A stretch of 7,813 nt of DNA from Conexibacter sp. (GCA_025964055.1 JAOPZP010000256.1:1-7813); one strand, 5' to 3'; shown: positions 1 through 7,750, counted from the stretch's first letter. Translations and numbers: made by a program. The notes: a model not told the origin generated them from the sequence alone.

Positions 1-64
1 CGACGCGCGAGTAGCCGATCGACGCCTCGTACGGACCCGGCGGGTCCGACCCCAGCCGCTCCAC
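1..64 (-). CDS. Probable Rid (YjgF/YER057c/UK114) family protein, N-terminal fragment cut by the window edge
   Basis: The purH stop TAG (67-65) is followed with no gap by GTG at 64-62, which opens a frame with no stop to the window edge: 21 residues beginning VERLGSDPPGPYEASIGYSR (initiator V read as Met). The pattern PYE-x3-GYSR near the N-terminus is what I recall from Rid-family proteins, where a 'SPYE..(I/F)G(Y/F)SRAV' stretch leads into the first beta strand. Rid enzymes hydrolyse reactive enamines and imines released by PLP enzymes. No strong Shine-Dalgarno sequence precedes the GTG, so translation may be coupled to purH. The 7-bp hairpin at 32-48 lies inside the frame and encodes the DPPGP turn. 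Most of the protein is missing, including any substrate-binding Arg, so the family call rests on about ten residues. The alternative is untranslated sequence downstream of purH. Confidence 0.5.
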   Translation of the reverse strand, partial: MERLGSDPPGPYEASIGYSRV

Positions 65-1654
65 CTAGTGCCGGAAGTGCCGGCGCTTCGTGAACACCAT
101 CGCGACGCCGGCCTCGTCGGCGGCCGCGACGACCTCGTCATCGCGCACCGAGCCGCCGGGTTGGATGACCGCGGTGATGCCGGCCTCGATGGCCAGCTCG
201 GGGCCGTCGGCGAAGGGGAAGAAGGCGTCGGAGGCCAGCGCGCTGCCCTGCAGCGAGTCGACGCGGGCCTTCTCCACCGAGAGGCGCACGGAGTCGACGC
301 GGCTCATCTGGCCGGCCCCGATCCCCAGCGTCGCGAGGCCGCGCGCGAGCACGATCGCGTTGGACTTCACGTGGCGCGAGATCCGCCAGGCGAAGAGCAG
401 GTCGGCCCACTCCTGCTCGGTGGGGCGGCGCTCGGTGACGACCTCCATCGCGTCGCGGTCGTCGCGGCTGTTGTCGGGGTCCTGGATCAGGAGCCCGCCG
501 GTGACCTGGCGGATCTCGGGCTCGCCGAGCGCGGGCAGGCGGCGCTCCTGGTCCTGGAGAATCCGGATGTTCTGCTTCTGCTGCAGGATCGCCAGCGCCG
601 CGTCGTCGTAGTCGGGCGCGATGAGCACCTCGATGAACTGCTGGTGCAGCTGCGCGGCGGTGGCCTCGTCGACCTTGCGGTTGAAGGCGATCACGCCGCC
701 GTAGGCGCTGAGCGGGTCGCACGCGAAGGCCTTCTCGTAGGCCTCCAGCGGCGTCGCGCCGAGGGCCGCGCCGCACGGGTTGTTGTGCTTGACGATCACG
801 CACGCCGGCACCTCGAACTCGCTCACCATCGTGCGCGCCGAGTCGAGGTCCAGGATGTTGTTGTAGGAGATCTGCTTGCCGTGGTGCTGCTTGACCTGCG
901 ACAGCACGTTCATGCGCGTGCCGATCTGCGCGTAGTACGCCGCGCGCTGGTGCGGGTTCTCGCCGTAGGGCAGGTCGACGACCTTCTCGTACGCGCGGAT
1001 GACCAGCGGCGGGAAGTCGTCGCCCTTCTCCGCGAACCAGCGGGCGATCGCGGTGTCGTAGCGCGCGGTGTAGGCGAAGGCCTCGGCGGCCAGCGACTCG
1101 CGCGTGGGCATCGACAGCGTGCCGCCGGCGTCGCGGAGCTCCTCGAGGACCGCGTCGTAGGACTCGGGCTTGACGACGACGGCCGCGTAGGCGTGGTTCT
1201 TGGCCGCGGCGCGCAGCATGGTGGGGCCGCCGATGTCGATGTTCTCGATCACCTCGGCCTCGCCCACGCCCCGCTTGGCGGCGGTGCGCTCGAACGGGTA
1301 GAGGTTGACGCACACGAGGTCGACGAACTCGATGTTCTGCTCGTCGGCCTGGGCGAGGTGCTCCTCGTTGTCGCGGACGGCCAGCAGGCCGGCGTAGAGC
1401 TTGGGGTGCAGCGTCTTGACGCGGCCGTCCATGATCTCCGGGAAGCCGGTGTAGTCGCCGATCGGGCGGACTTCGAGGCCGGCCTCGGTCAGCGCCGCGG
1501 CGGTGCCGCCGGTGGAGACGATCTCCACCCCCAGCTCCGCGAGCCCGCGGGCGAAGTCGACGATGCCGCGCTTGTCGGAGACAGACAGCAGGGCGCGCTG
1601 GATGCGGACGGCCCCGGGCGCGGTCAGCGCCTCGGGCGAGGTCTCGGAGGCCAT
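65..1654 (-). CDS. purH: Bifunctional AICAR transformylase / IMP cyclohydrolase (PurH)
   Basis: PurH catalyses the last two steps of de novo IMP synthesis in the cytosol: 10-formyl-THF-dependent formylation of AICAR, then cyclisation to IMP. The 529-aa length is normal for the family. The N-terminal cyclohydrolase (MGS-like) domain shows SVSDKRG (24-30), STGGTA (47-52), DGRVKTLHPK (76-85) and IGGPTMLRAAAKN (141-153). The transformylase domain shows GENPHQ (231-236), QISYNN (261-266), the catalytic Lys-His pair in VKHNNPCG (K289, H290), SRVDS (451-455), FFPFADG (478-484) and QPGGS (498-502). It ends in the family-typical RHFRH. I chose ATG 1654 (MASETSPE) because the cyclohydrolase domain begins about 20 residues later; the frame stays open upstream to 1918, but that sequence is Arg/Ser-rich and overlaps the opposite gene. 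No clear ribosome-binding site precedes the start, and a TANNNT hexamer lies 6 nt upstream, so initiation may be leaderless. purH is separated from purN by a gene on the other strand and so needs its own promoter. Confidence 0.97.
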   Translation of the reverse strand: MASETSPEALTAPGAVRIQRALLSVSDKRGIVDFARGLAELGVEIVSTGGTAAALTEAGLEVRPIGDYTGFPEIMDGRVKTLHPKLYAGLLAVRDNEEHLAQADEQNIEFVDLVCVNLYPFERTAAKRGVGEAEVIENIDIGGPTMLRAAAKNHAYAAVVVKPESYDAVLEELRDAGGTLSMPTRESLAAEAFAYTARYDTAIARWFAEKGDDFPPLVIRAYEKVVDLPYGENPHQRAAYYAQIGTRMNVLSQVKQHHGKQISYNNILDLDSARTMVSEFEVPACVIVKHNNPCGAALGATPLEAYEKAFACDPLSAYGGVIAFNRKVDEATAAQLHQQFIEVLIAPDYDDAALAILQQKQNIRILQDQERRLPALGEPEIRQVTGGLLIQDPDNSRDDRDAMEVVTERRPTEQEWADLLFAWRISRHVKSNAIVLARGLATLGIGAGQMSRVDSVRLSVEKARVDSLQGSALASDAFFPFADGPELAIEAGITAVIQPGGSVRDDEVVAAADEAGVAMVFTKRRHFRH

Positions 1655-1660
1655 GGGGCG

Positions 1661-1666
1661 ATGGTA
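1661..1666 (-). promoter_or_regulatory. Candidate -10 element (TACCAT) for a leaderless or near-leaderless purH transcript
   Basis: Read on the minus strand, TACCAT matches the actinobacterial TANNNT -10 pattern and ends 6 nt before the purH ATG (1654). That is the spacing expected when the transcript begins at or next to the start codon. There is no Shine-Dalgarno sequence between it and the ATG, and no convincing -35 around 1683-1690. The divergent intergenic space (1655-1733) is the only place a purH promoter can sit outside the neighbouring coding sequence. The motif is short and common, so this is tentative. Confidence 0.3.
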
Positions 1667-1679
1667 TTCGGTCCACCCG

Positions 1680-1700
1680 GCGGCCGCGGTCGCCGGCCGC
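1680..1700. repeat. Inverted repeat in the purH / small-gene divergent intergenic region
   Basis: Arms GCGGCCG (1680-1686) and CGGCCGC (1694-1700) are perfect reverse complements around a 7-nt spacer. The repeat lies upstream of purH on one strand and upstream of the 89-aa gene on the other, so it could be an operator for either or both. In sequence this GC-rich, 7-bp GC-only arms arise easily by chance; the position is the only argument for function. Confidence 0.25.
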
Positions 1701-1733
1701 ATGGGATGGGCCCGCGGCGGGGAACATCGACCC

Positions 1734-2003
1734 ATGAGCGAGACCCGTCCGGGCGACGACCCCGCGGCACGACTGGAGCGCGACGCGGCCGAGCTCGACC
1801 ACCGCCTCCAGCGCCTCGACGGCCACATCTCCGAAGCCGAGCGCGCTGCCCAGGCGCGCCGCGAGGAGGCCAACCCGGGCGAGGCGGTCGCGGGCGACTG
1901 GGAGGACACCAAGGGCACCGCGGGCCAGGGCGAGGATCCCGAGGGCGCGCCGCGGGTGGAGGAGGACTCCCCGGAGTCCGACGACGCCAGGCCGGGCGGC
2001 TGA
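1734..2003 (+). CDS. Small acidic coiled-coil protein of unknown function (89 aa)
   Basis: This is the only plus-strand gene in the window. Residues 14-39 carry an unbroken 4-3 hydrophobic pattern (L14, A18, L21, L25, L28, I32, A35, A39), which predicts a short amphipathic helix or coiled coil. A Gly/Pro/Asp/Glu-rich tail with a single Trp in GDWEDT (54-59) follows and looks disordered. I count 25 Asp/Glu against 11 Lys/Arg. There is no signal peptide, membrane segment or cysteine. I chose ATG 1734 (MSETRPGDDP): a purine-rich GGGGAA (1719-1724 region) lies about 10 nt upstream, while ATG 1701 in the same frame would add an unlikely GWARGGEHRP stretch. I recall similar small 'LERDAxELxxRLxxLxxHI...GDWEDT' proteins in actinomycetes, all uncharacterised. 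Its stop lies 3 nt from the purN stop on the opposite strand, and it is divergent from purH. Its function is unknown. Confidence 0.75.
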   Translation: MSETRPGDDPAARLERDAAELDHRLQRLDGHISEAERAAQARREEANPGEAVAGDWEDTKGTAGQGEDPEGAPRVEEDSPESDDARPGG

Positions 2004-2006
2004 GCG

Positions 2007-2627
2007 CTACAGCGCGTCGACCACGACCCGGCGCGGGTGGGCTGGGTCGCGATGGACCCGGCCGGCGGCGATGAGCCGGACCGCCTCGGGCAGCAGGGCG
2101 TGCTCGAGCGGGCGCAGGGAGACCAGCACCGCTCCTGGTCCGGTCGCGTCGGGGAGCTCGACGGCGCGCTGCAGGATGATGGCGCCGGTGTCGACGCCCT
2201 CGTCGACGAAGTGCACGGTGACGCCGAAGACCTTCACGCCGTAGTCCAGCGCCTGGCCGATCGCGTCCAGACCGGGGAACGCCGGCAGCAGCGACGGGTG
2301 CACGTTGATGATCCGGTCGCGGAAGCGGGCGATGAACGATCCGTCGAGGATCGCCATGTAGCCGGCGAGCACGACGAGCTCGACGCCCTGGGCCTCGAGC
2401 CAGTCGCCGATGGCGACGTCGCGCGCGACCCGGTCGGGGTAGGCGCCGCGCGGGAAGGTCGCCGCGGGCACGGCCGCGATGCGTGCGCGCTCGAGCGCCA
2501 GCGCGTCGGGCTGGTCGGTCGCGACGGCGACGATCCGCGCCTCACGCTCGTGGACGCCCTCCAGCAGCGCCTGGAGGTTCGTGCCGCCCCCCGAGGCGAG
2601 CACGCCGACCCGCAGCATCCCGGCCAT
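2007..2627 (-). CDS. purN: Phosphoribosylglycinamide formyltransferase, folate-dependent (PurN, GAR transformylase)
   Basis: PurN transfers the formyl group of 10-formyl-THF to GAR, the third step of purine synthesis. The protein is 206 aa, close to E. coli PurN (212 aa). The N-terminal beta strand and phosphate-binding loop are VGVLASGGGTNLQALL (7-22). The folate-binding region VVLAGYMAIL is at 85-94. The catalytic Asn-His-Asp set is present: N108 and H110 in INVHPSLLPAFPG (107-119) and D146 in HFVDEGVDTG (139-148), each offset by two from E. coli N106, H108 and D144. I chose ATG 2627 over ATG 2618 because AGG (revcomp at 2634-2636) sits about 6 nt upstream of it, while 2618 has no properly spaced site. 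This places the start 7 nt after the recQ stop, so the two are probably cotranscribed and perhaps translationally coupled. It ends 3 nt from the convergent small gene, so any terminator must overlap that coding sequence. Confidence 0.96.
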   Translation of the reverse strand: MAGMLRVGVLASGGGTNLQALLEGVHEREARIVAVATDQPDALALERARIAAVPAATFPRGAYPDRVARDVAIGDWLEAQGVELVVLAGYMAILDGSFIARFRDRIINVHPSLLPAFPGLDAIGQALDYGVKVFGVTVHFVDEGVDTGAIILQRAVELPDATGPGAVLVSLRPLEHALLPEAVRLIAAGRVHRDPAHPRRVVVDAL

Positions 2628-2634
2628 CAGCGAC

Positions 2635-4473
<1,839 letters not shown>

Positions 4474-4483
4474 GCAGGGCGTC

Positions 4484-4511
4484 GGACCTTAGCGGCGCGT
4501 CCGGAAGGTCC
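4484..4511. repeat. Inverted repeat GGACCTT...AAGGTCC just upstream of recQ
   Basis: GGACCTT (4484-4490) and AAGGTCC (4505-4511) are perfect 7-bp reverse complements around a 14-nt spacer. The recQ-proximal arm is 10 nt from the recQ ATG. The distal arm is shared with the larger hairpin at 4499-4547, so the two structures are mutually exclusive. The arms contain A/T bases, so chance is a weaker explanation than for GC-only repeats here. It could be an operator for recQ or an alternative RNA fold. Confidence 0.4.
4486..4491 (-). promoter_or_regulatory. Candidate -10 element (TAAGGT) for recQ
   Basis: Minus-strand TAAGGT matches TANNNT and ends 12 nt before the recQ ATG, predicting a leader of only about 5 nt. 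It overlaps the recQ-proximal arm of the 4484-4511 inverted repeat, which is where a repressor site would be expected. No clear -35 is visible because the upstream sequence is taken up by the hairpin. Tentative. Confidence 0.2.
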
Positions 4512-4547
4512 CGGTGCGCCGCCGCGAAGACGGCGCACCTTCCGGAC
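4499..4547 (-). terminator. Imperfect hairpin between the DJ-1 gene and recQ, possible terminator or attenuator
   Basis: The outer arms GTCCGGAAGG (4499-4508) and CCTTCCGGAC (4538-4547) pair over 10 bp. The inner arms TGCGCCG (4515-4521) and CGGCGCA (4531-4537) pair over 7 bp around a 9-nt loop. The only defect is a 6-nt bulge (4509-4514) on one side. It begins 7 nt after the DJ-1 gene stop codon in the direction of transcription, the expected place for a terminator. There is no T-tract on either side, so it would be an atypical, U-less high-GC terminator, or an RNA-processing or regulatory element. Confidence 0.45.
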
Positions 4548-4554
4548 ACCTGCG

Positions 4555-5211
4555 TCACACGCCGGCACGCTCCCGTGACGCCGCCTCGCGCGCCGCCACC
4601 GCGCCGCGGATCCGCTCCACGACCGCCGGGTCGGACTTCTGCACCGACCCCGCGTCGAACGGCGGCTGCGGGTCGTACTCGATCGCGAGCTGGATCGCCT
4701 TGGCCGTCTCGTCGCCCACCAGCCGGGCGGCCAGCGTCAGCGCCATGTCGATCCCCGCGGACACGCCGGCGGCGGTGATGACCTTGCCCTGCTCCACGAC
4801 GCGCTGCCCGGTCGGCTCGGCGCCGTACCGGCGCAGCGTCTCGAGCTCCAGCCAGTGCGAGGTCGCCCGCAGCCCGTCGAGGATCCCGGCCGCGCCGAGC
4901 AGCAGCGAGCCCGTGCAGACCGAGGTCGTCCAGGTGCTGGTCGCGTGCACGCCGCGCAGCCAGTCCAGCCAGACGGCGTCGGTCGTCAGCGCGCGCGTGC
5001 CGACGCCGCCGGGCACGACCACCACGTCGGGCGCGGCCGCGTCGGCCAGCGACGCCTCGGCCAGCACGGTCAGCATGCCGTTGTCGGTGACGACGGGGCC
5101 GGGCTGCACGCCGACGAACCGCACGCGCCCGACGCGCGAGAGCACCTCGTACGGGCCGACGGCGTCCAGCGCGGTGAAGTCGTCGTAGATCGGGATGACG
5201 ATGTCGAGCAT
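4555..5211 (-). CDS. DJ-1/PfpI family protein, isonitrile (isocyanide) hydratase-like
   Basis: This 218-aa single-domain protein has the DJ-1/PfpI (class I glutamine amidotransferase-like) fold. The nucleophile elbow TSVCTGS places Cys at 99 followed by T100, and D16 lies in FTALDAVGPYEV (12-23). Cys, Thr and Asp match, by position, the catalytic set described for Pseudomonas isonitrile hydratase (D17, C101, T102), where Asp replaces the Glu of most DJ-1 relatives. VVVPGG (64-69), RATSHW (115-120) and AAGVSAGIDMAL (147-158) are further landmarks. Isonitrile hydratases convert R-NC to N-substituted formamides; the true substrate here is not known. I chose ATG 5211 because it puts MLDIVIPIYD at the N-terminus as in relatives, with GGAGG 12 nt upstream. 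A GTG at 5247, only 1 nt after the upstream regulator's stop, would add 12 residues. Probably cotranscribed with the regulator, whose N-terminal half is a paralogue. Confidence 0.85.
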   Translation of the reverse strand: MLDIVIPIYDDFTALDAVGPYEVLSRVGRVRFVGVQPGPVVTDNGMLTVLAEASLADAAAPDVVVVPGGVGTRALTTDAVWLDWLRGVHATSTWTTSVCTGSLLLGAAGILDGLRATSHWLELETLRRYGAEPTGQRVVEQGKVITAAGVSAGIDMALTLAARLVGDETAKAIQLAIEYDPQPPFDAGSVQKSDPAVVERIRGAVAAREAASRERAGV

Positions 5212-5248
5212 GGTGGGCACGGGCCTCCGGGTCGTTGGTGAGTTCACG

Positions 5249-6220
5249 TCACGCCGCGGCGCGGAAGCGCGCGCGGTAGTCCGACGGGCCGACGCCCAGG
5301 CGCCGGTGGAAGACCCGCCGCAGCACCTCGGCGCTGGCGAAGCCCGCGGCGCGCGCGACGGCGTCGACGCTCTGGCCGTCCTCCAGCAGCGCCCGTGCCC
5401 GCTCGACGCGCAGCGCCAGCACGTAGGCGGCCGGCGTCAGGCCGGTCTCTGCGCGCCAGGCGCGGGCGAACTGGCGCTCGCTGAGGCACGCCCGCGCCGC
5501 GAGCGCGCCGACCGACAGGTCGGCGTCGAGGTGGTCGGCGATCCAGTCCTGCAGCGCCCGCAGCGGCTCGCGCACCGCGCTCTGCGCCGCGAGGCCGGCG
5601 CTGAACTGCGCCTGGCCGCCGGGGCGCTTGAGGAAGAGCACGAGCCACCGGGCGGCCTCCAGCGCGACCTCGCGGCCGAGGTCGTCCTCGACGAGCGCCA
5701 GCGTCAGGTCCATGCCCGCCGTGACGCCGGCCGAGGTCCAGACGGCGCCGTCGCGGACGTAGATCGGCTCGGGGTCGACCTCGACGTTCGGGTGCGCGCA
5801 CGCCAGGTCGCGGCAGTGCGCCCAGTGGGTCGTCGCGCGCCGGCCCTCCAGCAGCCCGGCGGCCGCCAGGGCGAACGCGCCGGTGCAGACCGACGCGATC
5901 CGCCGGGCGTGCGGCGCAGCGCTCCGCAGCCACGCGATCGCCTCGTCGTCGGGTGCCAGCGTGCGCACCCCGGCGCCACCGGCCACCAGGATCGTGTCGA
6001 TCCCGGCCAGCGCGCGACGCGACGGCAGCGGCCCGGCGCTCAGGCGCAGGCCGTTGCTGAGCGCGACGTCGCCGCCACCCGGCGTGACGACCTGGACGTC
6101 GTAGCCGGCGGCATCGCGGGACCGCGCGCGCACGAGCTGCGTGGCGGCGTCGAAGACCTCCACCGGCCCGATGACGTCGAGCGCCTGGGTCTGGTCGACG
6201 GCGAGGACGACGGTGCGCAT
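5249..6220 (-). CDS. GlxA-type transcriptional regulator: DJ-1/PfpI domain fused to AraC HTH
   Basis: This 323-aa protein has the usual length for GlxA-family regulators. The N-terminal half (about 1-190) is a DJ-1/PfpI-like domain with LDVIGPVEVF (14-23), SVCTGAF around Cys112, RATTHW (128-133) and SAGVTAGMDLTL (163-174). After a short linker (about 200-215) the C-terminal AraC/XylS region carries two helix-turn-helix segments: LSVGALAARACLSERQFARA (235-254), and about 284-318 including VARAAGFASAEVLRRVF and the closing GVGPSDYRARF. In this family the first domain is thought to sense a small molecule; whether it has catalytic activity is usually unknown, but the cysteine is intact here. Its stop is 37 nt from the chosen start of the DJ-1 enzyme, the likely target gene. 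ATG 6220 gives a canonical N-terminus (MRTVVLAVDQ); the nearest SD-like GAGG is rather far, about 15 nt upstream. Ligand unknown. Confidence 0.93.
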   Translation of the reverse strand: MRTVVLAVDQTQALDVIGPVEVFDAATQLVRARSRDAAGYDVQVVTPGGGDVALSNGLRLSAGPLPSRRALAGIDTILVAGGAGVRTLAPDDEAIAWLRSAAPHARRIASVCTGAFALAAAGLLEGRRATTHWAHCRDLACAHPNVEVDPEPIYVRDGAVWTSAGVTAGMDLTLALVEDDLGREVALEAARWLVLFLKRPGGQAQFSAGLAAQSAVREPLRALQDWIADHLDADLSVGALAARACLSERQFARAWRAETGLTPAAYVLALRVERARALLEDGQSVDAVARAAGFASAEVLRRVFHRRLGVGPSDYRARFRAAA

Positions 6221-6289
6221 CGGCCCATCGTGGCGCCTCGCGGCCGTGGCAGCAAGGACACCGACCCCACCATCTCGGACGCGTGTGCG

Positions 6290-7750
6290 TCAGACGCCGC
6301 TGGACGCGAGCGGAAGCTCGAACGCGTCCTTGGCCTGCCCGGCCTCGGTCCCCGGCAGCGGGTACTCGCCGGAGAAGCAGGCGTCGCAGTGGCGCGCGCG
6401 GTCGCCGTTGACGGCCTCGTAGACGCCGGCCAGCGACAGGTAGGCCAGCGAGTCGGCGCCGAGCTCGGCGGCGACCTCGGCCGGGGTCCGGTTGTGCGCG
6501 ATCATCTCCTCGCGCTTGCTCATGTCGATGCCGTAGAAGCACGGGTGCTTGATCGGCGGCGCGGAGATCCGCATGTGGACCTCGGCCGCGCCGGCGTCGC
6601 GCAGCATCTGCACGATCTGGCGCGTGGTGTTGCCGCGCACGATCGAGTCGTCGACGACGACGAGCTTCTTGCCGCCGACGATCTCCGGCAGCGGGTTGAA
6701 CTTCAGCCGGAGGCCGTGCTTGCGCAGCTCCTGGCCGGGCTGGATGAACGTGCGGGCCACGTAGCGGTTCTTGATCAGCCCGTCGTCCTGCGGCAGGCCG
6801 GCGGCGCGGGCGAAGCCGCGAGCGGCGGGGTTGCCCGAGTCGGGCACCGCGATGACGAGGTCGGCGCCGGGCACCGGCGCGTCGCGGGCGAGGATCTCGC
6901 CCATGCGCCCGCGGGCCGCCTGCAGCAGCTCGCCGTTCATGCGCGAGTCGGGGCGGGCGAAGTAGATGTACTCGAAGACGCAGAACGCCTCGCGCTCGCC
7001 GCTGACGACCTGCTTGGTCGACAACCCCTTCTCCGAGAGCGTGACGACCTCGCCGGGGAGCACGTCGCGCATCGCCTTGGCGCCGATGATGTCGAACGCG
7101 CAGGTCTCCGAGGCGACGCAGAAGCGACCGTCGAGCTGGCCGAGCGAGAGCGGCCGCAGGCCGGCGGGGTCGCGGAAGGCGACGACCTTGTCGTTGGTCA
7201 TGACGACCGTGGAGAACGCGCCCTTCAGGCGCGGGAGCACGTCGGCGACGGCGTCCTCGAGCTTCTCGGCCGGGTTCGTGGAGATCAGCGCGGCGATGAT
7301 CTCGGAGTCCGAGGTCGAGCTGAACTGGACGCCCTGGGCGCGGAGCTCGGCGTGCAGCTCGACGGCGTTGATCAGGTTGCCGTTGTGGGCGAGCGCCAGC
7401 TCGCGGTTGCCGTTGGCGCCCGCGCTGCGGTGCACGGGCTGGGAGTTCTCCCACTCGTTGGAGCCGGTGGTCGAGTACCGGACGTGACCGATGGTCAGGT
7501 CGCCGGCGAGCGCCCGCAGGTCGTGCTCCTTGAAGACCTGGTTCACCAGCCCGAGCGCGCGCTGGGTGATGATGTAGCCCCCGCGATCGGCGGCGGCGAT
7601 GCCCGCCGACTCCTGACCACGGTGCTGCAGGGCGTAGAGGGCGAAGTAGGCGAGGCGCGAGACGTCGTGCTCGGGAGCGTAGATCCCGAAGACGCCGCAC
7701 TCGTCGCGCGGGCCGTCGCGCTCGTCGAGAGGAGTGATCTGCTCGGTCAT
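6290..7750 (-). CDS. purF: Amidophosphoribosyltransferase (glutamine PRPP amidotransferase, PurF)
   Basis: PurF catalyses the committed step of purine synthesis: PRPP plus glutamine to 5-phosphoribosylamine. The 486-aa chain begins with a 17-residue propeptide ending in Asp-Glu, before the N-terminal nucleophile Cys18 (CGVFGIY), exposed on self-cleavage. Ntn glutaminase landmarks are LQHRGQESAG (41-50), GHVRYSTTGS (88-97), HNGN (122-125) and STSDSE (145-150). The phosphoribosyltransferase domain has VFEYIYFARPDS (258-269) and the PRPP loop VVVDDSIVRGNTT (364-376). Cys257, Cys404 (HPCFYGID), Cys455 and Cys458 (HCDACFSGEYP) match the four 4Fe-4S ligands of the Bacillus-type enzyme, which make it oxygen-sensitive. 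I chose ATG 7750, with a GGGGCGG purine-rich site about 5 nt upstream; a TTG at 7810 would prefix an implausible CRCRR-rich extension. The gene stands first in the visible minus-strand series, 69 nt before the GlxA-type regulator. Confidence 0.97.
   Translation of the reverse strand: MTEQITPLDERDGPRDECGVFGIYAPEHDVSRLAYFALYALQHRGQESAGIAAADRGGYIITQRALGLVNQVFKEHDLRALAGDLTIGHVRYSTTGSNEWENSQPVHRSAGANGNRELALAHNGNLINAVELHAELRAQGVQFSSTSDSEIIAALISTNPAEKLEDAVADVLPRLKGAFSTVVMTNDKVVAFRDPAGLRPLSLGQLDGRFCVASETCAFDIIGAKAMRDVLPGEVVTLSEKGLSTKQVVSGEREAFCVFEYIYFARPDSRMNGELLQAARGRMGEILARDAPVPGADLVIAVPDSGNPAARGFARAAGLPQDDGLIKNRYVARTFIQPGQELRKHGLRLKFNPLPEIVGGKKLVVVDDSIVRGNTTRQIVQMLRDAGAAEVHMRISAPPIKHPCFYGIDMSKREEMIAHNRTPAEVAAELGADSLAYLSLAGVYEAVNGDRARHCDACFSGEYPLPGTEAGQAKDAFELPLASSGV

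Noticed and set aside
68..85. Direct repeat of TGCCGG near the purH 3' end
   Set aside because: It falls in codons for the conserved RHFRH tail, so coding constraint and His/Arg codon use explain it.
1655..1918. Upstream extension of purH to a start at 1918
   Set aside because: The extra 88 residues are Arg/Ser/Ala-rich, unlike PurH, and overlap the opposing small gene entirely; family alignment supports ATG 1654.
68..2074. Long plus-strand open frame opposite purH
   Set aside because: It mirrors purH codons and continues out of frame through the small gene into purN; repetitive His/Arg/Val/Leu-rich composition is typical of an antisense shadow.
6221..6289. Promoter or operator for the GlxA-type regulator in the 69-bp gap after purF
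   Set aside because: I could find no convincing TANNNT with a -35, nor a clear palindrome. A promoter may exist but I cannot point to it.
6278..6291. Short hairpin GACGC-GTGT-GCGTC at the purF stop codon
   Set aside because: Only 5 bp, overlaps the stop codon, no T-tract; such repeats are common by chance here, so I did not call a purF terminator.
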